From the NCBI GenBank assembly GCA_013399855.1, contig VXAY01004359.1:62001-126000 (forward strand): a stretch of DNA of 64,000 bases. The letters run 5' to 3'. Position numbers and translations under genes: made by a program. The notes under the pieces are model-generated. The model was not told the origin of the DNA and ran no database searches. It saw only the letters and a program-made list of their open reading frames with translations. Every line of letters starts with the position of its first letter. The first letter of the stretch is position 1. This document shows, one piece after another, positions 1 through 13,500 of this stretch. The stretch is from Oxyruncus cristatus (Eukaryota; Chordata; Aves; Passeriformes; Cotingidae).

Positions 1-48
1 CTTGGGGAGTTGTGCAGTATGTATCATAGACATAGAAATATGTTTTAT

Positions 49-72
49 GGGCCAAATTCTGCTCTCAAACTT
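49..72. repeat. Possible fragment of an ancient amniote interspersed repeat
   Basis: The stretch gggccaaattctgctctc is close to a phrase I remember from old, often palindromic repeats in turtle, crocodile and bird genomes. Only about 22 bases match and the rest of the element is not visible. This is a weak call from memory, and chance similarity is possible. Confidence 0.25.
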
Positions 73-2727
73 CATTAGAGGCTTTAAACTGGCATAATGG
101 AAAATGAACATGCTTCCTCTGAGATCTTCAAATCGCTTTTGAAACAAGGACAAAAATAGGAACTAAAAATATTTACCATCTGGAAGACACATACAGTCTA
201 CAAAAGAAAAAAGACGTAAAATAGCCATGTACTCATTAGAACTGATTACCTCTTCTAGATATAAAAAGCCATCCACCTATGTCTTCTTCTTTTGGCTCAC
301 CGTCCCACCAGTTAGAACTGGTTTTGTCAATGATCAGATGCGTGTTGAGTCCTTTTTTTTCGCTGAAATCTTACCTAGCTGATTTGAGCTCTTTGTTAAA
401 AAGGAATGAGCTATTTATTCTACTTGTACTTGAAGCAAATAATTTGGTTGTTTGGGAGATCATTCTAAGGAAAAGCACAATCACCACCCCATCTGAACTT
501 CGGCTGTCCCGTGTCCCTTTTTTTGGCTGTGTAGGGCTGATAATGGGGACGCTGGTAACTGCTATACTTTGTTGGGTTTTCTTTCCTCAGATGAAGTTGT
601 ATCTTCTGTTTCTCCTGCATTTTGATACACAGAACTTGCTCAAGATCCTTCTTTGCCTAGGGACAGGAAGGTCAGGGAAGCAAACTTCTGAAAGGCTCCT
701 GTGGCAAGCAGTTCTAGCTGCTAAGTGTCAGCTTCCCACCAAAGCTTGAACATGTATAATGGACATATGGAAGTCCAGTCACCCCAATTTGATTTCCTGA
801 CATAGTCTCTTTGGAAGGGTCTCTTGGCTGATGTAAGAATCTTAAATGCTCTTTGAAGAATCTGACTTTTGTTGACTATATGGAAACCTGCTGTAGCTAT
901 TCTCCTAAGTGAGATGCCTCACAGTACAGGATACATCGTTTTTAAAAGATGGTCCTAGTAGCTTAAGGCTACATTTTTTTCCTTACTAATTTAACATTTG
1001 ACAGCTTGTTCATGGCCCTGTGCTGTCATTCCTTATGTGCTCAAGTGTGTGCATACAGGTATTTGATGGGCCCTAGTGTATTGCTGTGAAGAGATCAAGC
1101 TGTCTGGAAAAGCCCTTAAAGGTGGTCCCAGCTCTTGTATCAGCACATCAGCATCAGTCAGGTGAAGTCTCAAAATAAGGTCACTGATAAAGCATTGTGT
1201 TATGTCCATATGCAACTCAACATCTCAATAAAAGACTTCAAGATTTTTTGGTTTGTAGAACTCCAGTTCAATTTCTTCCTACTTTAGTGCTAATTTAGTG
1301 CCCCTGAGAACTAAGGACCTAGACAGAAAATATCCTCCAGCTTCCAGAGGTAGAGCCAGGTATACTGAAGAAGTTGGTCTTTTGCTTTTCTGATAAAATG
1401 CCTCTATAACAATATTATGGGAACATTCAGTTCCTCCCTACACCTGTAGTCTAACAAACAGTCTAGAAATCACAGTGCATTTAGAAAGAAATATAGTTGT
1501 TTCAGTTACTTACCACAATCATTCAAACAGCTTTAAAAATATATCCTTCATTTTGCTTAATGTGTTTAGGGCACAGTGAAGGAACAACAAAAAAAAAAAT
1601 GTATCCACCTTTCCCAGAAAAATAACTGCCAAATCTGAAGGGTCCCTTTCTTCCCCTCCAGGCTTGCAACAAGTCAGAGGCATTACTTGAGAGAGGCTTT
1701 TTCTGAGGAAAGAGAGGAAGTGGGAGACTGTGTTTAGGAAGGTTAAATGCAACACAAGTCTGCTGAGTGACAGTCTTAAGTTTAGGAACAATATTTCTAT
1801 CGTGGGTTAACATACACTACTTGCAGGTCCCCTGAAGACAAATGGTTGCTCTCTTACACTCACTTCCATAGGAACTGCTTACATTGCATAGAAACTGATA
1901 TTAAATTAATCATAAACAATCTGGAGGAAAGAAACTCAGTAAAAGAGAAACCATACTGACCTCAAGTGCACTGAAGATAAATATTGGATATAGACTCCTG
2001 ACAGTAAGATGTCTTAGAAAGAGAGATGGGAAGAAGTTCTTTTCCTTGAATTATATTGATTTAGTGCAGGGCTTGTTATGGGGTGCACATTTTACTACTT
2101 GGGGACACCAGTTGGATTCAAGCAAGAATCAACAGCAGTTTTAATCTTATGACATTTACTCAGTGCCTTGGAAAAAATACGCACAATAATCTCAGCACAT
2201 CAGAAAGTAGGTCCACACAAACACATGAGCTCATCAATCCTGTATTGGCAAGCACTGTAACACCTGGCAGGGAGAGGGTTTCTGCAGAGAGAAATGAGTG
2301 GAGAAAGAACAGGAAACACTGTTGTCACCTCTTGAAGCAGGTAATGTCTGGGATACATTAGAGGATAGTATAGAAATGGGTTTGAAGAAGCAAGATATCA
2401 GCTTAGGATAGACCCTAACTCCCAGTAATGTTTATCTAACGGACAGTTACTCAATGTTTATCAGGTTGCAGTGGAAAATTTTACAGGCGTCCAATAAAAA
2501 CGAAAAAAGCAGCAGGATTAGGTCAGTGGTGAGTTTCTTACTGTTGCTTTCTCAAATATGATAACGCAGCATCTCTAATTCCCAAGGAGGTGGGAACAAC
2601 TAATCAAGAAGAAGTTAAGAGATAGCGTGTGTTCCATGTCTTACTGAAGGCAGTATTGGCTTCTGGTCTGAGTACAGTCTGGAATCTACTTCTAAAATTA
2701 CCCTGAGTGTAGGTAACTGGCTTTGTT

Positions 2728-2765
2728 TCAGTGGAGTTGCACTGAATTAGGAGGTGATTTTGGTT
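2728..2765. repeat. Possible fragment of an ancient amniote interspersed repeat
   Basis: The stretch tcagtggagttgcactga resembles the other part of the same remembered repeat as at 49-72 (typically read as a short phrase about a 'caatggagttgcactga' core). It is isolated and short. I report it only because two pieces of what may be one family occur within 3 kb. Confidence 0.25.
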
Positions 2766-4683
2766 CATTCTGTAGACAGACAGTCTTCAATTTACGGTAC
2801 CTTCCAAAAGCTAGTTTCACACTGTAGACCATTATCATATTATTCTTTGCATTAAAGAACTAAGAACATAATCCAAAGACAAAAAAAATCCCATCTCCTG
2901 GCCCAACCCCTGACAAGAGTTTATTATTTTAGTTTCATGTAGGCTTTGCTATGATAATTTCCAAAGTCAAACCTTAAGGACTACATGAGATTAAGACTGG
3001 AACACCATTTTTCTCCCTGCATCCAAATTCTCATGCTCAAAAAAACAGCCAAAGCATTTTGGCTAGAACTTTTTAGCTCCACATGAAGGCACTAAATGAA
3101 TTACAGTATACACTGTATTCAATAACAGTGAATACTTCAAAGCTTCCTAATAACTAGGGCATGAATGTAAAATGTGTTGCTCTGCACATCTAAGAGTTTT
3201 CCCCTTTCTCATCATGTTCTTTGAAAAGGTGGCTTTATTCAGATTTTTGTGACTGTTCTTGTTCTACAAAAGCACTTTTAGGATTTTATTGAGGTTTACA
3301 TACACCAGTGTTCAAGACGAAAGGCTTTCATGTCAATTATTAATAACAAAATCTTTCATCTGTCTATTTAAAAAAATAAAAACATGATTCTTTTTTTCCT
3401 CATTTTGATGTTTAATTTAGAATGAAAATCAAACTCTTTAAAAAGTTTTCCTCACTATCACAAGGGAAACTATTATGTTTTAAGAATTCTCTCTATGAAG
3501 ATAATGCCAGCTAAAAATAAAATAGAAAATAATGAAATAAAAGGTTTAATCCTTTTAAAAAAAATCTTGAGCGTAGTTAATGATTTTCAACGGGAGTGGA
3601 AAGGCAGTCAGGATCTCATGGAATCAGAACACAAAATGCTGTTGCTACTGATGTATTTGGGAATAATCAGTTCATTGGCTTAGAAAGTGACTCTACAGGG
3701 ACTTCAAGAGCTGTGAAAAATGGAATTATTTTTTATTTAAAGAAAACCCTATTTGACATCAATTCTTCCAAAACATCTCAGCAAGACCTCGGACTATCTA
3801 TGTATTACTCTGAGCATGAGGGCTTGTCCTGTGATGACCTGGAAGCCCTGATGCCCTTGCCATCTTGCAGTGTGATTGCTCATTGACAGACAACGAAGCT
3901 TATAGTACACGCAATTGCAGTCACTGGTGCTCTGCAAGAGTAATTTCATAGACCTTATTGTAGCATTGCTGCCCAGGTCCCTGGCCAGGACCTCTGTCTG
4001 TCAGGTTTCATGGCATTTTATAATTAGAATTTTAAGTGGGTTCTATTTCATTCATTTTTATTTCTGTAGCACTGACTACTACAGATAAATCCTCCTTTCC
4101 TGAAACAGTCATCAGGTGTCACTTCATACAGACTCCTCTTCAAAATTTTTAATAGTTCGACCAATTTCATAGTTCAGGTTGGAAATAAAATTATTTGTTT
4201 TGAAACAGCAGCACTTGCAGTTCTTGAATTTAATTTTAAAAAGTTCTTGTCCTTCTAATCACATTTATGTTTCAATTAGGATATGATATTTCTAGCATGA
4301 TTTCATGTTTCTAACGTACCTCATCACTGGAATTTGAGCTACCAGCATACCTTTAAATATTTTCGTACAGCCTCAACATAATGCTAGTTCTAGAATAAGC
4401 TGCAGAACAAAAGTCAGGTGGTTACACACCTTGTCTTTATGTGGTCCCTCTCATGAGCTCTAGGAATCATGCATGTGTTCTGCTGCTGCAGAATTCAATT
4501 CCAACTTCAGTTTTCTTTTCCTTCTTACTGCCTTCAGGACCACAGACTGTGTCTTTTGGTGAAGCAAAAGTAAACAGAAAGAAAAGAACCTGCTTGTGAC
4601 CACTGATCTCAAATAGATGCTAATTAAGTTCAGAGTGCAGGAGCTCTGCTCTTGGGACAGTGACACTTGCCTCTGCAGTGGCA

Positions 4684-4737
4684 GAGTGGTAGAAATGTGT
4701 GTGACCTTATGAGTGGTAGAAATGCATGTGACATTTC
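4684..4737. repeat. Imperfect 27-bp tandem duplication
   Basis: The unit beginning gagtggtagaaatg occurs twice in direct tandem, at 4684-4710 and 4711-4737. The copies differ at a few positions (for example tgtgtgacc against catgtgaca). This looks like a local slippage or unequal-crossover duplication that has since diverged. No function is implied. Confidence 0.8.
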
Positions 4738-5374
4738 CTCAAGGTCATTTTGACTGGTTTTGTTCCCAGCAAGCTGAGGGGACATAGCTCTTAAAATCAA
4801 GGGAGCCACCAGTAGAATTATTTCTAGTGTTGATTGGAGTGAGTTGCTGGTACTTGTGGTGGTACCAGTTGTGGTGGACCACTTTTAACTCATTTTGCAG
4901 GAGAGGACAGCAATATGCTTCTTGGAACTCATATTTGTCAGATGTGACTAGTGTGGTTTGTTTTTTTTTTTTTTCTCAAAAGGAAATCGCAAATAAAATA
5001 ACACAAATAAAATTTTTTTCAGTAACTTTTTTCTCCCTGTACACAATGTAACTGCACATTAGAGCAGTTCCACACGGCTTTCTCAATACAAAATTGATAA
5101 CATTTAGACTGTCTTCAGCTAGCAGCTCTTTTGGCAATAGAAGATGAACTTGTTTTGTGGCCTTAACAAAAAACAAACAAACAAACAAACTTGAGCCTCT
5201 AAAAAGTTTGGGAGTAATTACAAAATACTTTTTAAAAAGCCACAGGAGCAAGTCCATATTATGCATTTGACAATGTAGAGAGAAGAAACATAATGACAGG
5301 GACTAAAATATCTGAACTCCCATTTCAACTTTAGTACTGATTAATCACAATGGCTGACACATTATAGCCACACT
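4738..5374. other. Unique DNA with simple tracts
   Basis: This stretch has no gene. It contains a 14-base poly-T tract at about 4961-4974 and an AAAC tetranucleotide run at about 5167-5190 (listed separately). Two overlapping frames on opposite strands are open between 4976 and 5266 but are low-complexity and unrecognised. Confidence 0.55.
5167..5190. repeat. (AAAC)n microsatellite
   Basis: About five AAAC units run in tandem directly after a short A-tract. This is a simple sequence repeat with no sign of an attached retroposon. Confidence 0.9.
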
Positions 5375-5500
5375 ACGCCTTAGTTTTACCCTCTATATAT
5401 TGAGGACAATAATACTCATCCCCATTTCTGAAGAGGTTTGAAATTTTTGCACAAAGAACACCAGGTAAGTATAAATAATCATCCTCATCAATTTTGGTTA
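5375..5500 (+). repeat. MIR-like SINE relic
   Basis: The segment reads like the core and 3' half of a MIR-type (tRNA-derived, L2-mobilised) SINE: a decayed 'gcctcagttttaccc..tctgtaaa' phrase (here gccttagttttaccctc), then ataataatactcatcccc, then a degenerate 'gctttgagat' region and a tail with repeated ataat/atcatc motifs. MIR-like cores are known from all amniotes and are expected to be heavily diverged in birds. The match is from memory of the consensus, so subfamily and exact ends are uncertain. Confidence 0.55.
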
Positions 5501-8500
5501 TTACAGAGCCAAAGTGGCTCCCTTCTTACATGATATATGGGTGCCTTGGGAGGAAGATGAAGTATTTTGGCAAGATGCTGCCTTTTTTTACCTTTTCTGC
5601 CTTTAATTATTACTTTTCATCTTCTGATTAAGCTAGTGCAGATCTGGAAATCTTAACCAGACTCTTAAGTGAAATAAGCCACTCACCTTTTTATTTGACA
5701 GCATTGGAACTCTTCCATTGTATATGGAGGTACATTAATTCCCTGTTCTTATTTTCCTTTCTTCCCCCTGCCACACAAACGAAGAGGCTAATCCTGTTTT
5801 ACTCTTCCTGAATGATAGCAAAGGTGTGATTCATTTGCTCTAATTTAGTCACCATCTGCCCAAGGTCTGAGGCAGGTATCCTCAGTTTCCTTTATTATCT
5901 GTAGAGAGAGACAGGATCTCTAGAGAGCAATTTATCTTACCCTGAGAAGGGGGTGTCTAAAATAGGTCAGAAAAATCACACTCTGGAGACATCTATTGTA
6001 CTTCTGTGAGTATTTAGGGAGACTGAGGTGACTAGCTCAAACTTGGGTGCATAACTTTTAGACATCCCACACCGAATATGCACAAGAATTGCTAAAATGA
6101 TCACATGGTAGCATAATAATTCTCACTGCAGACTGATACCATCTAAATGGGACTGACATCTCACAGCACAGATAAAGGCTGGCACGGGCAGTAGCAGTTA
6201 GCAACTGTAAATTTGATGCCTGACATTAATCAGGAGATAATAGTTAGATTGTAGCTTCGAGAGCCATCAGATGAACTCGACCCAGTCCTCATTAATCAAG
6301 CATGCCTTGCTTTTACACCCCATACTTTGGGGCCTCCACACATGAGGCAGCGATGCTAAAATGTGCAACTGAGCATCTCTTTTTCTGGAACAGCAAGTCC
6401 CTTATTTCTAATAATTGTAAATTAGTTACTGTTGATTCTCAAACACCCTGCTTATCCCAGTCTAATTGTCAACCTTCCTGCAAGGTAGGAAGGTTCCCTA
6501 TTAAGGGGAATCAATTTGAAATTTGGGGCCTCACTAAGAAAAAAAAAAAGAAGCAGCTTGATCTTTATTAGAGGTACACTTGATGAAGTGGTTAAGATAC
6601 AGGAGGATTTATTTTGCGACGTAACTCTGAAACACAAGACACAGTTCTTCTCAGTATGTGGATAATCATGACTGTAACCATCACTGAAATGCAATTGTCT
6701 CTCAGGGGACTTTGGCGCATATTACACAGCATACTGCAACAGCACATAACAGTTTAGGACAAGAATTAGCTAAACATCTTGAGCTGCTGACACTCCTTCC
6801 CAAGAAACTTTGATTTCTATGCCATTAGGAGAGAGGCCTCAAGTGAGAAGATAAATTAACAATGGAACTGCCAAAAAATTCAAAAAAGAAAGAAACACAC
6901 TAGCTAGTGCTTCTGTATGTAAAAGCCTATTGGTACCTTCAGAAAGCTGTCTGTATCTGTCCTCCCCTTGAGTTTTCCTCTCCTGCAGTCCTGTTGCAAT
7001 CCTAATCACTTCATATTTTGAATATTACAGTTGCTTCTTTTACTGTCTTACTAAATCCCAACTCTTCAGACTCCAGGTGTTGAAGGTACTGAAAATAAAT
7101 CATATACTGCTCTGGAAAGAACCTGTATTCTCAGCAGCACTCATTTTCTTCACTTGGAAAGCAGGCTTAAGTTAATTCAATGCGACACCATCACCCTCCT
7201 CTCCAGCAAACAATTACCCTGTTTTGAACCCATACTACTTTTTCTTTATTATTTCCTCATTTTTTGGTTTCAAATGACAGTCTTAACAGCTTGCCTTCAT
7301 AACCTCATCCCTAATTTTTCATCCCAACATGAACATCACAAAAGGAAACTTTCAAGGGACCTTACACTTGTAAGTCACTTCAGTGCTTGAAAATTTGACT
7401 TAATATCTTTTTCCTTTTAAAAGAATTCCCTATTAGATATAAAAAAGCTAAAATATAAAAATATTGGAGTAATCAGAAGAGTGAAGAGAGCACACCAACT
7501 AATACTCCAGCTGCTAAGGAACCGTTTAAGCCACAGTCGTCCATCTGATGCAAATTTAAGGGTTAGTCTGAAAGGGAGGGTGGAGTCAAGGTGAGGATAG
7601 GAGATATGCAGACTTAAAGAAATGCCTTTTTAAGAAGTTCTTACTTCTCTGCAGTATATGACAGAAACTCCTGAGGTCCTCTGTTGACACTCTTGCTCTT
7701 TGTTTTATGTAATTTTTCAGTGAACAACTTTTTGTGTATTGTGGTAACATGTACAACAGGGACTCTGTATAGAAACAAGCATATTCCAACTCTGCATATT
7801 TTTCTCTGCATAGGAATCGGTATGGATCATGTTTTTTAGGCCAGCATTTGATCCAAAGAATCCCAAACATGCAGGAAACTTTCACTCAAACAACATCAGC
7901 ATGGCACAATTCCTGTTTACAGAAACAAATGATTTGTAGACTCACAGTAAAATATCTGTCAATTAAGCTCAGAATTCACAAACTTAAATGGGCATTTTTG
8001 TATAGACACTTAGTGAGCAGTTGTACAAATGTTTCACTTGCACACCCACATCTTAATTTGCTTTGTTGATTAGGTTTATCTCTACAGGCACATCCTTGTC
8101 TCAGAGTCAGCAGTAGTCTCCAATTTACCTTTTAAACTAGTAAAATTGGACAGAAAGATGGTACCAAGGAATAAAATGACTTCTATAGATTTACTTCGTG
8201 GGCCAATATTGGGACGGGGAATAACACCAAATTCTCCTGATCCCTGGTCTAGTGTCTTATAACAGACTCAACTTTATTTTAAATCAAAGTTGTTGAAAAA
8301 CAGAGCAACACTGAGTCTAAAATGTGTATGCCTCATTGAACGCAAAATCACAGTCAGATTTTGGGCTTTGTATAGCCATCATATAGCATCATACAGATGA
8401 TTCTGTGCCACAAATGTGTCACAAATTATAATTGTGACAAGTCAGAAATGCCAATCTCTCACCTGAGTCTTAGAGAACCAAACTGAACTGAGTACAGAAG

Positions 8501-10548
8501 CACAAGGGCTACAGCCTGCATCAAAGACATCGTCCTAACTAGAGGAGTAAAAATGATTTAGGTCACACCACAGAAGTACTCAGAAATCAACACTGCCCTG
8601 AATATAAAATGAGACTGAAACCAATAGTTTGCCTGAACTTTGTTCACAAATTCAAATTGCCAACAGCAGCAATGCCAGCTCTCACTGTTTTCTTTGGGAT
8701 TGTTGTGATATTTGTTGTTCTTCTTAAAGTCCCAGCACCTGTGGTAAAGGGATTAGGTGTTGATCTCTACTTCCTTCTAAAATAAAAGTAACTTTTTCAA
8801 GTTTGAGGAAATGCTTCAAAATGTTGCCTGTGTATGGCAGGCTGCAGACTAGTTCGTCCTGCTCCAGAAAAGCCAGACACAAAGCAGCTTTGAAGCAGAA
8901 AGCACACAGCAAGAGTGCTGTTTACTAATTCCTGTGGAGGTGTATGAGCTCAAGCTGTCCGCTACTATGATTTTTGGAAAGCTGCTTTCTTGTGCTCTGT
9001 TCATATAAGGAATAAGCAAAGCAAATTCATGTTTACCTGTTGAGAGAAAAAGATAGAGAAAGTGAAGAAAAAGGACCTCAACCCCATGTTTTCCCCAGTA
9101 TTTTTTCCGGTATCATGATTTTCTTAGCAGGTGGGATGTATGTGGGATGCAGGACGTCTCTGTAGCCAAAGAGGTTGTGAAAGCTCATTCAGTAGAGCAT
9201 AAGCCTTCCAGTGCTGTCCTTTCCCTGTCCTGGTCCAAGAGGGCTGTACAAAAAGTGTTCAGGATACAGTTCCATTTTTGGTCTTGCAATTTTAATCCAC
9301 TCTCACCTTTAGTGGGACTACAACACAGTCACTTTTCTAAACCTAAGAAATTTTTGTGAGGAGGAAGAAGATTTTAGCTATAATTTGATAGGCATTCTGA
9401 ACAGACGCTGAACAGACACATAAGCAATATGAATTAGACACAAGAAACATTCTTAACATTCTAAAAAATTGTCTTTGTGAGCCATCACATGTACAAAATT
9501 TACTGGTTTTGTTGGTTTTGCAAGGGCTGTCTAGTAAAAGATAACCTTACAGAAACCAAAGACTGAAGATGACTAGTGGAAAGAAGAACATCTTCATATA
9601 TTTTCTGTTTTGCATGGTGTTTTCCTGCAAGAACCCACCCGAATCAGACCAGTTTTATCTGTTATGCTTCTAGAGTGAAGAAATATGAATTTTCCTGTTC
9701 AGGGTGTGTGAATAGGGCTTACCCATGATACACTTTTTGTTTCTGTTGTTGTTTGAATACCTCTTTAAAACAAAATGTTTAAAAATATGAGAAACAGAAG
9801 TCCAGGATACAAATTCTAAATATTCGTCTAATTTTACTACCTGTGACTTCCCCTTATTCTCCCAAAATCCATGTGACACCAGTGACATGGGGCTGGGTTT
9901 CCATCTTTGTGAGCAGTTCAGCATCAATTCCCGCATGAATTGATAATATGTTAAATGTGATCCCCTCTGCAAAGCTTCTCTTCAAGTTATTCACGTTCAA
10001 GGCACTATTATCAGAGCAGTCCTAGCTCCCAAAGTTCAAATTCCAACTTTCCCAGTGTTTGGAAGAACCATAAGATTTACCATTACCTTTAAATTTCTAA
10101 TTTTCATATACATCTGCACCCCGGCACATACCTAAATCTTCCAAATACTTTGTGCTTCTAAAAGCTACTTGTTCCAAGTGAAATAAGCCGGGCAAAGTAC
10201 AGAGTCGATTACAGAGTAGATTTTTACCTGCTGCTCTGAAGCCAGATGTGAATATAACCAACATCAGGGAAACACATTTCTAATTTTTCTGAACTACAAG
10301 ACTAGAAATTAAATGCAAATCTCCATCCAGAAAGGCAGGTTTCCTTTTAGGACGTGAAGGGAAGATGCATGAGGTAAGAAAAGCATATTTAGGTATTGTC
10401 TGCCTTGATTATATCATGTCTTTTAGTTTTTAAAAGGAATAGAAAACTATCTGGCTTGAACTCTCAGCAAGTTGGGCTCACAAATATTACTGAAGTGTAA
10501 TAGCTCCCCCTGCCAGGTTTAGATTACAAGCTACATTTCACACATATG
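5501..10548. other. Unique AT-rich noncoding DNA
   Basis: No gene or clear repeat family is recognised across about 5 kb. A phrase at about 5876-5905 (tatcctcagtttcc..) is faintly MIR-like but too short to call. A small hairpin at 6471-6495 is listed separately. The many short open frames are on both strands, mostly below 100 codons and without recognisable domains. Confidence 0.55.
6471..6495. other. Short perfect inverted repeat (9-bp stem)
   Basis: aaccttcct at 6471-6479 is the exact reverse complement of aggaaggtt at 6487-6495, separated by seven bases. It could form a small hairpin. Inverted repeats this short arise by chance in 64 kb, so no role is proposed. Confidence 0.75.
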
Positions 10549-10575
10549 TGCACACATACACACACACACACACAC
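10549..10575. repeat. (CA)n microsatellite
   Basis: A CA dinucleotide run with one TA interruption; the pure part (10559-10575) has about 8.5 units. Dinucleotide runs like this are often length-polymorphic. Confidence 0.9.
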
Positions 10576-13500
10576 TCCAGAAATAAACTAACACCTATGT
10601 TAGCATTTGATGTGCTTTAGTCTTCAATAATTATTAGATCAAAAGAAAAAAAAATATATGTGCTTGATACATAAAGTGCATTAAAGTAATTTTATAAAAC
10701 TTGCGAAGAAGTAGATGTTAATTGCATTCAGTGTGGGCAGAGAAACGTAAAATTATTGCAAGTGGTAAGGCAGAAATAAACTAAATTACAAAATTTTAAT
10801 TTCGCTTTAATTTACTGTTAAGTTTTCAGTCCCCTATCAATTGAACCTATTTTTTATCTTAGACACTTATTTTCATGAATGATAATTGTAGTCTAAACCA
10901 GTTGTCTGCTGACAAGCTAGAACCAAACTCTTCTTGTTTTGCATCGTGTTCAGTCCATTTTTGGCTTCAGTAAAACTACTGACAGAATTCCAGATTTAAC
11001 AGCCTTAACCTTTAGAAACCTGCATGTGACTGATGCCAAGAAGTTCTACGGGATGATTTTGAAAGTCACACTATTCAACTAAAATTCAGTAATTTGAATT
11101 CAGGTAGAATTCAAAGCTGTCATGAAGCCCTCAATCTTAAAAATGGTTGTCAACTCTACAGACATCCAAAATTGTCCAGGAGTTAGAAACTTTTGAAGTT
11201 CAAAAGCACTCATTAATGCAAAATTACAAGGAACAAATTAGACCACCATGTTGCACTAATACTGCAGTTCTTATTTTTCTGGGAAGTCTACCAACTTTGC
11301 TTCACTGTTACAAGAATCTTGGAAGAAAGGTAAGTAAAACCACACATTTTATAGGTAATTGAATTAAGAAAAGCTATTCATGTGAAAGTATAGGATAATC
11401 TGACATATTTTATGTCTCTGAGAGACAGTAGGACTCCGGCAGCATAATTTGAAGCACATGAAAGTCATTATTTGGAGTAAGCTCTATGTGAATTTAAATA
11501 GTGTTAATTTCAGGTAACACAGCCTACACTGGGACACAGTGGTTATACAGTAAAAAAGACACTAGATAAAACTCAAGAACCTGGGATGTTTTTCCAATTC
11601 TAGAACATGCATACTGGACAATTTTACATGTCTCTGATTAGGTTTCATCTGGAGAAGAGATATAATGTTAATGACTAGGCTGAAGTCTTGAAAATCTGAG
11701 CGTGAAAGTATGTCATCATAATAATATATCCTCATTTCAGAAAAAAGTAATTTTGCCATCCTCTACTTCGTCTCCCATCTCATCCCCTCCCTGGTTTGTG
11801 CATTAATTTAGACCCAGAAAAATGTTTTATAATCTTGCAGTTAATTTGCAATGAGTCAGTCAGACATCCTTCACCTTTAATGCAAATTACTAGTGTATGC
11901 AATGAATGCATTTTTTATTGCTGGTTGTTTACTCTATGTTCAGTTCAAAATATTGAGAAACTATAAATTAGGTCCCATGGAAATCATGGGGTTGTTTTAG
12001 AAAACATGGTTATAATGTAATAAAAAAAGATTATTCAGTTTTTGCTTTTTCATCTGTTACTAAGTCACTTATTTGAGATCACTTATTTTCACAATCTGGA
12101 CAAGAGAAAGGTTTTCTAATGAGTTCATCAAATCCTTAAATTCAGTATCATATTCTGGAAGGAGTTGGATCCTGTGGTAAGAATGAAAGGGGAGAGTGTG
12201 ACATGACAGCTGTGCTATTGGGTAGCTGTGAGAATTGAAAAGGTGCTTTCTGAAAAAAAAAATTCTCCAGGAAACATCAGTTATGATTTTAAAAGAGAAG
12301 GCATTGGAAGGGCCAAGTAAAGCTGGTGGTGGAGTCTCTTCATACCTCTGTAAAATATGTTAGAGCAGTAAGAGTTTATATGGAACTAAAAGACCACTTT
12401 GATCTCCCTGTAGTGATGGAGTTGACAACAGAAGTGAACAGTTGCAGAGAGTCTATCTGTCATGATTTTAGATGCTGAACTTTAAGAATACACAAGAGTA
12501 GATAAAATTGAGATGAAGATAAATGCGCTTATTTCCTCGTGATTATTCAATTTCACTGTCATTAGAGCGGGAATTCTCAGGCACAAACAGCACTATATTC
12601 AGAAAAAGTTATTCCACAGGCACCTGTCTTTCAAGTCTGTCCAGTGCTAAGCAGGGAAGACTTTAATTGGGTTTTTTTGCCCATTTTTTCATTTACTGCA
12701 TTGATGTTGAACCACTGAACACTTCTTCTGAGGCTGTGATCAACTCCAAGCTCATATTTTGTGCTGTTGACAACTGTAATAGTAGGAGTATGGATCCTAG
12801 AAAAAGCTGCAGTAAATTGAAACTAAGGAATTTTGGCAGCTTGAAATCTTGTGTCCTTTGTAAGTGAAATGTTTTTTTTGATGCCTGTTTGTATGAAAAT
12901 CAAAGGCAAGGCTTCTGTTTGACACTGATCTACAAATAGGGATATATTTTGTCCATTTGATGAGACATTTGAGAAGTGAATACTTGGTTTGAGTGACACC
13001 AAATATATAAAGGAACTTGACAAAATAAAATTCGACAGCATTCCAGACTGCCTAGATCATTAGTCAGTTTTGAACATCTTACCTTTCTCTTCTAGGGGCT
13101 GGTTTCAGGAATCTGTCTGGTAGGGGAGAAGCTCCATAAAAATTAAGGGAAATTACAAAATTAAGCAGACATCAGAGAACCTTGTCTATTAGATATTTTT
13201 TCTTTTGTGAAAACATTAAAAAAACCCAGAAAATAAAACAATACATGTTGATTTTTGGGAGAGGACAAGAAGTCAAGAATAGAGGAAAACATCTAAACTT
13301 TGATGAGAGGTGGACAAAATGTATAAAAATTTTCATATTATAGTGGTCTGCTTTCATCATGAAAAGTCTTTAAGTCTCTTCTGTATGGTTAAGGTACATA
13401 GGTGTTAAAATATAGACAGGTGAAATGGTCAAGAGGTGAACAGGAAGAATAAATACACAGGTAAAGGACAAAGTGCTGCTGACCATGTCTAGAATAGACT

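Larger units (their letters stand above)
1..4683. other. Unique AT-rich noncoding DNA, no gene recognised
   Basis: No recognisable exon, RNA gene or intact transposon is seen here. The longest open frame of the window (279-749, plus strand, 156 codons) lies here; its product has no motif I recognise, a composition typical of translated AT-rich DNA, and no promoter or splice context I could support. Two short stretches, about 49-72 (gggccaaattctgctctc) and 2728-2765 (tcagtggagttgcactga), resemble pieces of an old interspersed repeat common in reptile and bird genomes, but each is too short to assign. The rest appears to be ordinary unique sequence. Confidence 0.6.

Noticed and set aside
279..749. 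Longest open frame in the window (156 codons, plus strand)
   Set aside because: No domain, signal or family resemblance; composition is that of translated AT-rich DNA, and frames of this length occur by chance in 64 kb searched in six frames.
5876..5905. MIR-like word tcctcagtttcc
   Set aside because: An isolated 12-base match without the flanking core order.
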